Assembly: GCF_014651495.1 (NCBI RefSeq)
Contig: NZ_BMWZ01000003.1
Location: 527,054 to 591,053 of the forward strand
Reading direction: 5' to 3'
DNA length: 64,000 nt
From: Algibacter mikhailovii
GTDB lineage: Bacteria > Bacteroidota > Bacteroidia > Flavobacteriales > Flavobacteriaceae
In this document: positions 8,006 through 16,998 of the stretch, piece by piece
How positions within the stretch are numbered: position 1 is the stretch's first letter
Layout: the number at the start of each line of letters is the position of its first letter
Notes under the pieces: generated by a model
The model's input: only the letters and a program-made list of their open reading frames with translations
Database searches by the model: none
What the model was told of the DNA's origin: nothing
Position numbers and translations under genes: made by a program

Positions 8006-8968
8006 TTACGATTTGTTCTTATCCATAAATTCAACAGTAGACTGTCGCTCTGTATTGACATGTAACTTCGTAACATCTGGCCTTGAATAATGCCCTACAG
8101 GGTCAAAGTTTTGACGCTCTTCGTAAACCCGATTAAAATCAATAGTGTGAATAATCAATCCAGCCTTATCTATAACAGGCTCTACAATCCATTCTCCGTC
8201 TGGCCCTGCAATGCAACTACCTCCATTAGCGAGTACTTCAGGTGCATTTTTATATAACTCATCAAAGTAAGGCGTGTCCTTAGGAAAGTCTTCTTTTGTC
8301 ATTAAACAGGACACAGATATTACATAACTTCTAGATTCCCTTGCTATAAAACGTGTAATATCTTTAGTATTATGATCACTTCCTGGCCAAACTCCAATAT
8401 GTAAATTTTCACCTAGCCCGTAAAGTGCAGCCCTAGGTAAGGGCATCCAATTTTCCCAACAATTTAAGCCACCAACCGTGAAATCTTTAAGCGCATGTAC
8501 CTTTAAACCATTACCGTCACCTGGAGACCATGTTAAGCGCTCATCATACGTAGGTTGTAACTTCCTATGTACAGATTTGACAAGCCCCATTTCATTGATA
8601 TAAACTAAAGAAGCATAAACACTATGTCCGCCGCGGTCAATAGGCCGCTCTATAACACCTAAATAGATTGCAATACTATTTTGCTTTGCTAATTCACATA
8701 TACTATCTAAATCACCATTTTCAATAGTAATGGCATTTCTAACGTAATGCGCATGCAATTCTTTATTTATAGCCTTATTCCATTCAGCACCACCGGTTAA
8801 AGAAAGCCAAAAAGGATACCCAGGAACCAGACCTTCACCAAACACAATCAATTCACACGATTCCTTTGAGCCCTCAATAATTGATTGCTTGACCTTGTTA
8901 AGTGTTTCAACTTTATTCAACCAAACCGGTGAAATTTGAGCTAAAGCTACTTTTAATAAATTTTGCAT
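8006..8968 (-). CDS. Nitrilase-type carbon-nitrogen hydrolase
   Basis: This 320-residue cytoplasmic enzyme carries the complete catalytic triad of the nitrilase superfamily: Glu45 in FGEGLVPGYP, Lys136 in HRKLQPTYDER and Cys170 in GGLNCWENWMPL. The CWEN motif and the HRKLxPTYxER sequence are those of true nitrilases (nitrile to carboxylic acid and ammonia), rather than of the amidase or glutaminase branches. The physiological substrate is unknown. The start codon is 1 base past the stop of the UbiA prenyltransferase gene, so they share a transcript. Why a nitrilase sits among isoprenoid genes is unclear. Confidence 0.88.
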   Translation of the reverse strand: MQNLLKVALAQISPVWLNKVETLNKVKQSIIEGSKESCELIVFGEGLVPGYPFWLSLTGGAEWNKAINKELHAHYVRNAITIENGDLDSICELAKQNSIAIYLGVIERPIDRGGHSVYASLVYINEMGLVKSVHRKLQPTYDERLTWSPGDGNGLKVHALKDFTVGGLNCWENWMPLPRAALYGLGENLHIGVWPGSDHNTKDITRFIARESRSYVISVSCLMTKEDFPKDTPYFDELYKNAPEVLANGGSCIAGPDGEWIVEPVIDKAGLIIHTIDFNRVYEERQNFDPVGHYSRPDVTKLHVNTERQSTVEFMDKNKS

Positions 8969-8969
8969 T

Positions 8970-9872
8970 TTAGATACGATTTAAAATAACACTAACATCA
9001 ATTAATAAAATACTAAAAACACCTGCAAGAATTATAAACTTTAAGATATTATGCAGTATCAAGTAGTGTATTTTTGTTTTAGACATCCATAACAAAAACA
9101 GAAAAACAGCTAATAAAAACAGGCTCAAATAGAAAAAGAAATACATATGCCCAATTTCAAAATAAAAGAGCAGCAAATATGCGGGAACTAAAGTTAAAAC
9201 AGCTAAAGCTGTTAACATTATTTTTGATGTTCTTTCACCGTAAGCCACAGGAATAGTAACATACCCCTGCGCAATATCTCCCCTAATATTCTCTAAATCT
9301 TTAGTCAATTCGCGCATTGAAATCATTAAAAACAAGAAAATAGCATGTACAAAAATGACTGTTTCAAAATTCTTGTAATACATGAAGATAGCGAAAAACG
9401 GCGTGATTGTAAGAATAGCAGAAGTTAAATTACCGATAAAGGGTAATCTCTTTAATTTATGGGAGTAAAACCAAATTCCGAAAATGTAAATAGAGAAGAA
9501 AACAACCGCCCTAAACGAGACATAGCTTGCCAGTATAACAGCGATAAAATTCAAAACAAAATAAAAAGAAAGCTTGGTATTCTGACTTACCAATCTATCC
9601 AATCTGGACTTAATTGGTCTGTTTATTAAATCCTTTTCCGAGTCGTAAAAGTTGTTAATAATATACCCTCCAGCAATAGTTGCCGCCGAGGCCAACACCA
9701 AAAGAAACAAATTCAAATCTAACAATACAGCCCTTAAAGGCAAATCATAAGCTAGAATATATATAGCGGTTAAATATTGTGCTATTGTAATGATGAGAAT
9801 ATTATAGCCTCTCACTACAGAAAACATACTAAAAAATTTAAGTAATATATGTTTCTGTTTTCTAGATAACAT
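8970..9872 (-). CDS. UbiA-family prenyltransferase (geranylgeranylglycerol-phosphate transferase-like)
   Basis: The 300-residue protein has about eight to nine membrane helices. It carries both Mg-diphosphate binding motifs of the UbiA family: NNFYDSEKDLINRP (Asp77, Asp81) and DLENIRGDIAQGYVTIPVAYG near residue 190. These place it near the geranylgeranylglycerol-phosphate transferases that are often annotated in Flavobacteriia next to mevalonate genes. The enzyme would transfer an isoprenoid chain to a polar acceptor in the inner membrane. Its neighbours (mevalonate kinase and decarboxylase) supply the isoprenoid precursor, which supports the call. The acceptor is not determined by sequence; a quinone-type aromatic acceptor is the alternative. 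Confidence 0.82.
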   Translation of the reverse strand: MLSRKQKHILLKFFSMFSVVRGYNILIITIAQYLTAIYILAYDLPLRAVLLDLNLFLLVLASAATIAGGYIINNFYDSEKDLINRPIKSRLDRLVSQNTKLSFYFVLNFIAVILASYVSFRAVVFFSIYIFGIWFYSHKLKRLPFIGNLTSAILTITPFFAIFMYYKNFETVIFVHAIFLFLMISMRELTKDLENIRGDIAQGYVTIPVAYGERTSKIMLTALAVLTLVPAYLLLFYFEIGHMYFFFYLSLFLLAVFLFLLWMSKTKIHYLILHNILKFIILAGVFSILLIDVSVILNRI

Positions 9873-9929
9873 CTAATAAAATATTTGATACCTTCCCTTA
9901 ACTATGTTAAAGAGGACAGTATAAGACGT

Positions 9930-10859
9930 TTAGAAGCTATAAACCACTTCTAATTTATAATCTGAAAGTGCTTGTTTTGCTTTTTGAATATCCTCAGTAA
10001 ACCCAAGAATATAGCCGCCACCGCCAGACCCACAAAGCTTTAAGTAATATTCATTGGTTTCAATACCTTTACTCCAAAGGTCATGAAATTGCTTTGGAAT
10101 CATAGGTTTAAAATTATTCAAAACAACCTTTGATAGTTGCTTGGTGTTTTTAAACAATGACTTAACATTGCCTTGCAAGAAATCGTCCACGCAAGCATCA
10201 GTATGCTTAATAAACTGAGTTTTTAGCATATTCCGGAAACCTTCTTGCTTCATTTTTTCCATAAATATACTTACCATAGGTGCTGTTTCACCTATAATAC
10301 CACTATCAATTAAAAACACAGCGCCCTTGCCTTCAATTTCTTGGGCAGGAATTCCAGTAGCTTCAATATTATCTTTAGAATTTATCAGAATTGGAATACT
10401 CAAATAGCTATTTAATGGATCTAAACCTGAAGATTTTCCATGAAAAAAAGATTCCATGGCTGCAAATATGGTTTTTAACTTTAATAGTTTCTCGCGGGTT
10501 AAATTTTCAAGAACCGTAATTTTATCAAAAGCATACTTATCATATAGCGCTGCTACTAATGCACCGCTACTTCCTACACCATATCCTTGTGGAATAGAAG
10601 AATCAAAATACATTCCTGAATTTACATCTTCAAGTAACCGCGCGTAATCAAATCGCGCAATGTTTTCATCAATATTCTGAATATGAGCAGCAAAACGTTT
10701 TAAACTTTTATTTGAATTTATAGCTTCCTCAGAGGGGTGGGCATCTTTCTTTAAAGCGCCATTATAAAAACTATATGGAATAGATAAGCCTTTAGAATCC
10801 TTAATAATTCCATACTCACCAAAGAGTAAAATTTTAGAGTAAAAAAGAGGTCCTTTCAT
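9930..10859 (-). CDS. Mevalonate kinase-like GHMP kinase
   Basis: I choose the ATG at 10859 (MKGPLFYSKILLFGEYGII). A longer form would need a TTG at 10886 and adds only nine unremarkable residues. The protein then has 309 residues. It shows the GHMP kinase pattern: the FGEYGI motif near the N-terminus, the ATP-binding loop PQGYGVGSSGALVAAL, and the C-terminal glycine motif LCGSGGGGYILGF. It would phosphorylate mevalonate with ATP in the cytoplasm. The adjacent mevalonate diphosphate decarboxylase gene, 29 bases upstream, supports the pathway. Phosphomevalonate kinase is a less likely alternative within the same superfamily. Confidence 0.85.
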   Translation of the reverse strand: MKGPLFYSKILLFGEYGIIKDSKGLSIPYSFYNGALKKDAHPSEEAINSNKSLKRFAAHIQNIDENIARFDYARLLEDVNSGMYFDSSIPQGYGVGSSGALVAALYDKYAFDKITVLENLTREKLLKLKTIFAAMESFFHGKSSGLDPLNSYLSIPILINSKDNIEATGIPAQEIEGKGAVFLIDSGIIGETAPMVSIFMEKMKQEGFRNMLKTQFIKHTDACVDDFLQGNVKSLFKNTKQLSKVVLNNFKPMIPKQFHDLWSKGIETNEYYLKLCGSGGGGYILGFTEDIQKAKQALSDYKLEVVYSF

Positions 10860-10888
10860 AAAACAGCTTTTAATTTGGTTCTGCAAAT

Positions 10889-11968
10889 TTACGACTGTTT
10901 CGCTCCAAATCCAATTATATCGTTAATATACTGCCCATTTTGGCAATATGCAACTAATTCATCCTTAATGAATTCTAAAACAGCATCCTTTTCTCGGGCA
11001 GGATAAAGCACATGCACATTAGCCCCAGCATCTAAGGTAAAACAAACTTTAGAGTCAGAGGATTTCCGATAAGCCCATATTTTATTAATAATCTCTAAGG
11101 TGTTTGGTTTCATTAAAATAAAGTATGGCATGCTGGTCATCATCATACTGTGTAGCGTTAAAGCCTCACTTTCCACTAGAGCAATAAATCCATCCAAGTT
11201 ACCCTCTTTTAAAATGGCAATCATTTCTGAAAGATTTTTATTAGCCTGCTTAAAACGCTCTACCGCAAAAGGATGTCCATGCATTAAATTATGCCCAACA
11301 GTACTACTCACCTGCTTCTCTCCTTTATCTACTAATAAAATAGTATCCTGATAATTTTCAAAATCTTGGTGCACTTCATAGGGATATTTTACCCCGAATA
11401 AATCTGAGCTCCCTTTAATTTTATCATGTTTGCCCCAAACCACTAAGTCGCCTTCTAAACTTCTACAGGCACTTCCAGAACCTAATCGTGCTAAAAACGA
11501 TGCTTTCTGAATAAAATTTTCTTCAGAAACACTTTCTATCAACTCTTTTTCAATACTCATTAAACACAAAGCTAATGCACTCATCCCTGAAGCCGAAGAC
11601 GCTATACCAGAGCTATGTGGAAAGGTGTTTTCGGTTTCAATTTTAAAGTGGTAATCTTTTAAAAATGGCAAATAAGCTTCTACTCGCTTAAAAAAAGTTT
11701 TTATTTTCGGTTTGAAATCGTCTTTCTTTTCTCCATCTAAAAAAACCTCAAAAGAATAATCTACATCATTTTCCTTTTTTGAAAAATGCACAGTAGTGGT
11801 TGTTTTACAATTATTGAGCGTAAAACTTATAGAGGGGTTTTCAGGAATCTGATCTTGTTTCTTACCCCAATATTTCACTAATGCAATGTTACTTGGTGAT
11901 GACCATGTAAAGCTTCCTTTTGCAATACTTTTAGAATATGGTTGTGGAATAAAATCTTGTACTATCAT
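10889..11968 (-). CDS. mvaD: Diphosphomevalonate decarboxylase
   Basis: This 359-residue cytoplasmic enzyme converts mevalonate 5-diphosphate to isopentenyl diphosphate with ATP. Diagnostic pieces are SNIALVKYWGK, HSSGIASSASGMSALALC (phosphate-binding loop) and LGSGSACRSLEG. The length is normal or slightly long for the family. Its start is 3 bases past the DUF1697 stop, and the mevalonate kinase-like gene follows, so the lower mevalonate pathway is partly clustered here. The other pathway genes are not in the window. Confidence 0.95.
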   Translation of the reverse strand: MIVQDFIPQPYSKSIAKGSFTWSSPSNIALVKYWGKKQDQIPENPSISFTLNNCKTTTTVHFSKKENDVDYSFEVFLDGEKKDDFKPKIKTFFKRVEAYLPFLKDYHFKIETENTFPHSSGIASSASGMSALALCLMSIEKELIESVSEENFIQKASFLARLGSGSACRSLEGDLVVWGKHDKIKGSSDLFGVKYPYEVHQDFENYQDTILLVDKGEKQVSSTVGHNLMHGHPFAVERFKQANKNLSEMIAILKEGNLDGFIALVESEALTLHSMMMTSMPYFILMKPNTLEIINKIWAYRKSSDSKVCFTLDAGANVHVLYPAREKDAVLEFIKDELVAYCQNGQYINDIIGFGAKQS

Positions 11969-11971
11969 GTA

Positions 11972-12508
11972 TTAAATATCAGTTGACAAAGATAACAACT
12001 TTACCATGGTTTTGTAATTTCTCGCAGTAGCTGTTACTCTCAATTTTCTTTCAAAAAAATTATTACTCATTTTGGCTTTGCCGTACCCCGTTGCGCAATA
12101 AAAGTAGATGCAATCATTTGTTATATTAAATGCTTCATTGGGGTACGAAATTTTCAAAACCTGATTAACCATTTCTCTATCCGGAGCCTCATATAACAAC
12201 ATAAAATAACTGCTTACCTTTTTTTCTTCCGTGAATGGACAATCATTAAAAATTTGTTGAAGTTCCTTAGGCGTTTTGAGCAAAACAGGGACTTCGAAAC
12301 CAAAGTGATCCTTAATACTCGTATGGATGTTTAATGAAAGATTTTCAGCACTGTTATTATCAGACTGAAAAATAATATTACCACTTTGAATGTACGTTTG
12401 AACATTTTGCAGTCCTATTTTTGACAGTAATGCCCTAAGCTCTGCCATGGGCATTTTCTTTTGCCCACCTACATTAATACCTCTTAAGAACCCTATATAT
12501 GTTATCAT
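11972..12508 (-). CDS. DUF1697 family protein
   Basis: The 178-residue protein starts MITYIGFLRGINVGGQKKMP and continues with LQNVQTYIQSGNIIFQS, the hallmark N-terminal half of the DUF1697 family. No biochemical role is established for the family. It has no signal peptide or membrane segment. Its ATG directly abuts the TAG stop of the flavoprotein gene upstream, and the decarboxylase gene begins 3 bases after its own stop, which indicates co-transcription. Confidence 0.9.
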   Translation of the reverse strand: MITYIGFLRGINVGGQKKMPMAELRALLSKIGLQNVQTYIQSGNIIFQSDNNSAENLSLNIHTSIKDHFGFEVPVLLKTPKELQQIFNDCPFTEEKKVSSYFMLLYEAPDREMVNQVLKISYPNEAFNITNDCIYFYCATGYGKAKMSNNFFERKLRVTATARNYKTMVKLLSLSTDI

Positions 12509-13720
12509 CTATTTTGAAATATTTTGAGCGGCTATATAAGCTCCAGTCCATGCATTTTGGAAATTAAAACCGCCTGTAACGGCATCTATATTTAAAACCT
12601 CCCCAGCAAAATATAGATTCTTAATATATTTACTTTCAAATGTTTTAAAATTAACCTCCTTGAGGTTTACACCACCAGCTGTTACAAACTCTTCTTTAAA
12701 CGTACTTTTTCCATTTACATTAAAAATGGCTTGGGTTAACTGGCCAGACAAAGATTCCAATTGTTCCTTATTCAAATCGGCCCAACGTGTTTCTTCTTTT
12801 ATTGATGAAGCTAAAACCAATTTGTGCCAAAGGCGTTTGGGCAAATCAAACTGTGTAGATTTAAAGACTGTTTTTTTTGCTAAATCTTGTTTTCTTACTT
12901 TTAAAGTATTGAAGCTATCTTCAAAACTTTGTTTGATAAAGTTTATTTCTATTTGGAACTTATAATCTCTTTTAGCAAACTCTAATGCACCAAAAGCAGA
13001 CAATTTTAATATTGATGGTGCGCTCAACCCCCAATGCGTTATAAGCAGAGGGCCTTCACTACACAAATTAGAATTCAACACGTTAACCTCAACATCTTGC
13101 GCTACAACTCCAGGGATATTTTTTAGACGCTCGTCTTCTATATTGAAGGTAAACAAGGAGGGCACTGGTGCAGAAACTGTGTGCCCTAAATTTTCTAAAA
13201 GCTGCCATATTTTGGGGTTACTACCTGTAGCTATCAAAACTTTTTTTGACAAAAACTGACATTGAGACGTTTCTATTTGAAAAATACCGCCTTGATTTTC
13301 AATGGCTTTTACAGAATGATTATATAATACTTCAACACCGTGTTGGTCGGCCTCACTTAAAAAACAATCTATAATTGTTTGAGACGAATTTGAAACAGGA
13401 AACATTCTACCATCTTCTTCAATTTTCAAGGGTACCCCACGCTTTTCAAACCATTCAATGGTATCTCCAGTCATAAACTGATGAAAAGGTCCGCGTAATT
13501 CTTTTTGTCCTCGTGGGTAATTTTGAATAAGTTCTGATGGAATAAATTCAGCATGAGTAACATTACACCTTCCGCCACCAGACACCTTTACTTTGGTTAA
13601 GCCTTCTTTTCCGCGCTCAAGAATAGCTACTTTTAAATCCGGATTCTTTTCCGCAATATTTATGGCTGCAAAAAAACCGGCTGCTCCACCACCAATAATG
13701 ATGACGTCCTTTTGGATCAT
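12509..13720 (-). CDS. HI0933-type FAD-dependent oxidoreductase
   Basis: The 403-residue flavoprotein begins with a Rossmann dinucleotide motif (VIIIGGGAAGFFAAINIAE) and has the HI0933/YhiN signature KVKVSGGGRCNVTHAE. Near the C-terminus are FVTAGGVNLKEV and LYFAGEVLNIDAVTGGFNFQ, the second flavin-contact region of this family. The reaction of most members is unknown; some act as NAD(P)H-dependent reductases. It overlaps the GDPD gene by 4 bases and abuts the DUF1697 gene, so it belongs to the long minus-strand block. Confidence 0.92.
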   Translation of the reverse strand: MIQKDVIIIGGGAAGFFAAINIAEKNPDLKVAILERGKEGLTKVKVSGGGRCNVTHAEFIPSELIQNYPRGQKELRGPFHQFMTGDTIEWFEKRGVPLKIEEDGRMFPVSNSSQTIIDCFLSEADQHGVEVLYNHSVKAIENQGGIFQIETSQCQFLSKKVLIATGSNPKIWQLLENLGHTVSAPVPSLFTFNIEDERLKNIPGVVAQDVEVNVLNSNLCSEGPLLITHWGLSAPSILKLSAFGALEFAKRDYKFQIEINFIKQSFEDSFNTLKVRKQDLAKKTVFKSTQFDLPKRLWHKLVLASSIKEETRWADLNKEQLESLSGQLTQAIFNVNGKSTFKEEFVTAGGVNLKEVNFKTFESKYIKNLYFAGEVLNIDAVTGGFNFQNAWTGAYIAAQNISK

Positions 13721-14403
13721 ATTCTATCTGGATAATCAGAAATTATAGCATCAACGCCATAAGATTTTATACGCGCTAAAGGATTTAAATTATTTACGGT
13801 AAAAGCAAACACTTTAAAATCTTCCTTTAACTCCTCAACAACCTCCTCAGTAAGCATTGTATAATCCAAATGAATGGATACCGCATTAATGCGTTTAGCA
13901 AGAGACAAGGCTTTTTCTAGATTATTATCTGTTATTACTCCTAACGGAATTTTATCATTTATTTTATGTACTGTTTCTAATAATTCTTCTTGAAAACTAG
14001 ATACCAAAATATTATCATAGTCCCACCCCTTCTTTTCTGCATAGAATGTAATAATACGAGCAGCTTCTTTGGCTGTATCTTGCCCCTTTAAATCTATGTT
14101 TAATAAACACTTATTATCTATAAAAATTAAAACCTCAGCTAAGGTTGGAATTTTATAAGTGCCTTTAGTTTTTAAATTTTTCAGAGACCTTAGCGGATGT
14201 TTAGCAACCTCCCCCGTTCCATCTGTAATTCTATCAACGGTAAAATCATGAAAAGCCACAAGCTCGCCAGAGGCGCAACGGTGTACATCTATTTCTACAC
14301 CATCAACTTTTAAAGCCATGGCCTTCTTAATTGACTCAATTGTGTTTTCTGTGATATGACCCTTAGCTCCTCTATGGCCAATTTTTAAAATGTTGTTACT
14401 CAT
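13717..14403 (-). CDS. Glycerophosphodiester phosphodiesterase (GDPD)
   Basis: This 228-residue protein carries the GDPD signature: KIGHRGAKGHITENT with the catalytic histidine, VDGVEIDVHRC with the metal-binding acids, and VAFHDFTVDRITDGTG with the second histidine. It would split glycerophosphodiesters to glycerol 3-phosphate and an alcohol. No signal peptide is present, so a cytoplasmic (UgpQ-like) form is likely. It overlaps the flavoprotein gene by an ATGA junction. Confidence 0.93.
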   Translation of the reverse strand: MSNNILKIGHRGAKGHITENTIESIKKAMALKVDGVEIDVHRCASGELVAFHDFTVDRITDGTGEVAKHPLRSLKNLKTKGTYKIPTLAEVLIFIDNKCLLNIDLKGQDTAKEAARIITFYAEKKGWDYDNILVSSFQEELLETVHKINDKIPLGVITDNNLEKALSLAKRINAVSIHLDYTMLTEEVVEELKEDFKVFAFTVNNLNPLARIKSYGVDAIISDYPDRI

Positions 14404-14407
14404 ATTC

Positions 14408-15271
14408 TTAATTTAATGGACGCATTAATCCTTCCTGTGCTACCGAGGCAATTAATTTACCATCGCGGGTAAAAATATTTCCTCGTGCAAAACCTCTTGC
14501 TCTTGAAGCACTGGGAGACTCCATAGAAAACAATAACCAGTCTGAGAAATCAAATTCTCTAAAAAACCACATCGAATGATCAAGGCTCGCCGTTAGCGTA
14601 TTGGTCCAGTCTGCTATTTTAGCATGCGGATTTAATGCCGAAATCAAAAGATTATAATCTGATATATAGGTAAGCACCTGCTGTTTTTTTGACAAATTCA
14701 AACCGTTTATATCTCCTTTTAATTTAAACCAAACATCACTATATGGTGGTAAATTTTTCCGATCAAAAGGATTCACAATTTCTGTAGGTTTAAACTCTAT
14801 TGGGCGATTAATTTCAAAAAACGCCTTGAGGTCTTTAGGTAGAATATCACCCCATTTCTTCAACATATCTGTCCAACTCAATAAATCCTCGGGTTGTTTT
14901 AAGTTAGACTTCATTTCTATTTGATGATCATATCCCTCTTCTGCTTTATGAAATGATGCGGCTAAAATAAATATAGGCACCTCATTTTGAATTGCAGTAA
15001 CCCTTCTCACAGAAAAACTACCACCATCTCTAACTTTATTAACCGTATAGGTTATTGATGTATTAAGATTTCCTGCTTCTAAAAAATAGGCATGCAATGA
15101 ATGTAAGACCCGCTGGTTTGTAATTGTCCTACTTGCTGCATTAACAGCTTGAGCTAAGACCTGACCACCAAATACAACGGGACTACCAACGGTTTCACTA
15201 ACTCCATTAAACTTACAATCATCTACTTTTTCAAGTATTAAAAGATTTAATAAATCATTAACCGTGGTCAT
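14408..15271 (-). CDS. tesB: Acyl-CoA thioesterase II (TesB-like)
   Basis: The 287-residue protein has the double hot-dog architecture of TesB: FGGQVLAQAVNAASRT and HSLHAYFLEAGN in the first half, LDHSMWFFREFDFSDWLLFSMESPSA and GRGFARG-like residues (RARGFARGNIF) in the second. It would hydrolyse medium- and long-chain acyl-CoA in the cytoplasm. It is the first gene of the nine-gene minus-strand block that ends with the RluB-like gene, and it is divergent from a lipoprotein gene 142 bases away. Confidence 0.92.
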   Translation of the reverse strand: MTTVNDLLNLLILEKVDDCKFNGVSETVGSPVVFGGQVLAQAVNAASRTITNQRVLHSLHAYFLEAGNLNTSITYTVNKVRDGGSFSVRRVTAIQNEVPIFILAASFHKAEEGYDHQIEMKSNLKQPEDLLSWTDMLKKWGDILPKDLKAFFEINRPIEFKPTEIVNPFDRKNLPPYSDVWFKLKGDINGLNLSKKQQVLTYISDYNLLISALNPHAKIADWTNTLTASLDHSMWFFREFDFSDWLLFSMESPSASRARGFARGNIFTRDGKLIASVAQEGLMRPLN

Positions 15272-15413
15272 ATATTATTCTTTCTTTTGTAAATGAATCA
15301 TCGAAATAATATGAAGTTTTGTATAAAATTTTTATAACTTCAAATTTTAATTCGCTTAATCAAGACATAATCTTCTAGTAACAAAGATAAACAGACTATC
15401 TATGACTTTTACA

Positions 15414-16214
15414 ATGAAATCCATATTCATTTTATTATTACTGCTATTATCTTGTAATACAGGAGACTTAAATGTTATTGCAGAAATAGATAATGAGGTA
15501 GATGAATCCTCGGCATTAGAAATTGTACAAGGGTCTAATTTGCTATGGACTATAGAAGATGCAGGGAACAAAAATTATTTATATGGCTTAAATAATAAAG
15601 GTAAAGTCAAGAAGAAAATTAAAATTACCAACTCAAAAAACATTGATTGGGAAGACTTAACCTCAGATAACTCTGCCAACATTTATATTGGAGATTTTGG
15701 AAACAATGCTAAAAAAAGAGAAAAATTTACCATCTATAAAGTCAACATAGACACCTTAACAACCAATAAAACTACGGCTAAAAAAATCCATTTCACAACA
15801 CCTAAGGATGTAAAATCTGAGGATTATGAAAGCTTCTTTTTACTTAATAACAACTTTTATATTTTCAGTAAAAACCACAAAACAAGCCTCTTACTAAAAG
15901 TTCCTAATAAAATCGGATCACACAAAGCCGAATTGATAACTAAATTTAAACTGGATGGTAAATCCACAAAAGTTACTGCAGCAGCTATAAGTCCGAACAA
16001 AAAAACAATTGTCTTATTAAACCATGATAAATTATGGAAAATCACCAATTTTTTATCTGAAAACTTTTTTGAAGGTGATATTGAAAAACACGATTTTAAT
16101 CATAGCTCTCAGAAAGAGGGCATCTGCTTTAAGGATGAACATACGGTATACATTTCTGACGAACGAAATAAAGCCAATGTTAGCTATATCTATTCCTATC
16201 AATTCAAGGATTGA
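15414..16214 (+). CDS. Lipoprotein of unknown function, possibly beta-propeller
   Basis: The ATG at 15414 is preferred over 15402 because it directly precedes a lipoprotein signal peptide (IFILLLLLLSC, Cys at 13). The mature part has repeated short beta-strand patterns (NLLWTIEDAGNKNYLYGLN, NIDWEDLTSDNSANIYIGDF, EGICFKDEHTVYISDERN) that resemble blades of a propeller as in SdiA-regulated-like or esterase-like phytase-like folds. I cannot assign an enzyme. It is divergent from tesB and converges on the LytTR regulator gene with an 17-base gap. Confidence 0.65.
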   Translation: MKSIFILLLLLLSCNTGDLNVIAEIDNEVDESSALEIVQGSNLLWTIEDAGNKNYLYGLNNKGKVKKKIKITNSKNIDWEDLTSDNSANIYIGDFGNNAKKREKFTIYKVNIDTLTTNKTTAKKIHFTTPKDVKSEDYESFFLLNNNFYIFSKNHKTSLLLKVPNKIGSHKAELITKFKLDGKSTKVTAAAISPNKKTIVLLNHDKLWKITNFLSENFFEGDIEKHDFNHSSQKEGICFKDEHTVYISDERNKANVSYIYSYQFKD

Positions 16215-16231
16215 ATTTGATACGGACTTAC

Positions 16232-16993
16232 CTACATATTCATCCAGTTTTTAACTGCCGAGGCTTTTGCTTTACTTACCACAATGCGTTCTGAAGCTGT
16301 AGGATTAACATTCATGATAAGTTTTCCATTAAAATAAAACTTAATATTTGCAACGGCATTTCTATTTACAATAAATTGCCTGTTAACGCGATGAAATAAT
16401 TCTGGATCCAGTTCAAGTTCTATATCCTCGAGTTTCTTATCGATTATATATGGTTTGTTTGTAAAAGTAACAGCCTTAACTATGCCTGTTTCAATATAAA
16501 AATAAGCTACATCATCTGTTTTAATTGGGAGCAATTCGTCCCTATGATGCACTAAATAGGTTGTTTTAAAGGATTTTGTTTTTGAATTAATAAGCTCCAA
16601 TAAACCTTCCAACTGGTTGTCATTTGTAGCACTCTGCGTAGACCTATCTTTAAATTTGTTTATAGCCTCTGTTAACTCTTCTTCATTTATAGGCTTCAGC
16701 AAATAGTCAATACTATTTACTTTGAATGCCTTAAGCGCATATTGATCATACGCCGTTGTAAAAACCACTGGGATATTTAGAACTACTTGATCAAAAATCT
16801 CGAATGAAATGCCATCAGCGAGATGAATATCCATAAAGACCAAATCAGCTTCAACTTTTTGAGAAAAGTAAGCAACCGAAGCCTTAACAGAATCTAACAC
16901 TTTAATAATTTCAATATCAGCATCAACACTATTTATAAGGTAGGTTAGGTTTTCGGCTGCAGCTATTTCATCTTCAACAATAACAACTTTCAT
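16232..16993 (-). CDS. LytTR-family response regulator
   Basis: The 253-residue protein has a receiver domain (1-120) with VEDE at 6-9, the phospho-acceptor Asp55 in FMDIHLADG, the conserved TTAYDQYALKAF and the Lys in YLLKPI. The C-terminal part (about 145-250) is a LytTR DNA-binding domain (YFYIETGIVKAVT, FHRVNRQFIVN). It should bind DNA as a dimer after phosphorylation by the sensor encoded 5 bases upstream. The target genes are not evident from this window. Confidence 0.94.
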   Translation of the reverse strand: MKVVIVEDEIAAAENLTYLINSVDADIEIIKVLDSVKASVAYFSQKVEADLVFMDIHLADGISFEIFDQVVLNIPVVFTTAYDQYALKAFKVNSIDYLLKPINEEELTEAINKFKDRSTQSATNDNQLEGLLELINSKTKSFKTTYLVHHRDELLPIKTDDVAYFYIETGIVKAVTFTNKPYIIDKKLEDIELELDPELFHRVNRQFIVNRNAVANIKFYFNGKLIMNVNPTASERIVVSKAKASAVKNWMNM

Positions 16994-16998
16994 ACGTT

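Noticed and set aside
10860..10886. TTG start for the mevalonate kinase-like gene
   Set aside because: It adds nine residues without family similarity, and a good ATG lies at 10859 directly before the conserved N-terminus.
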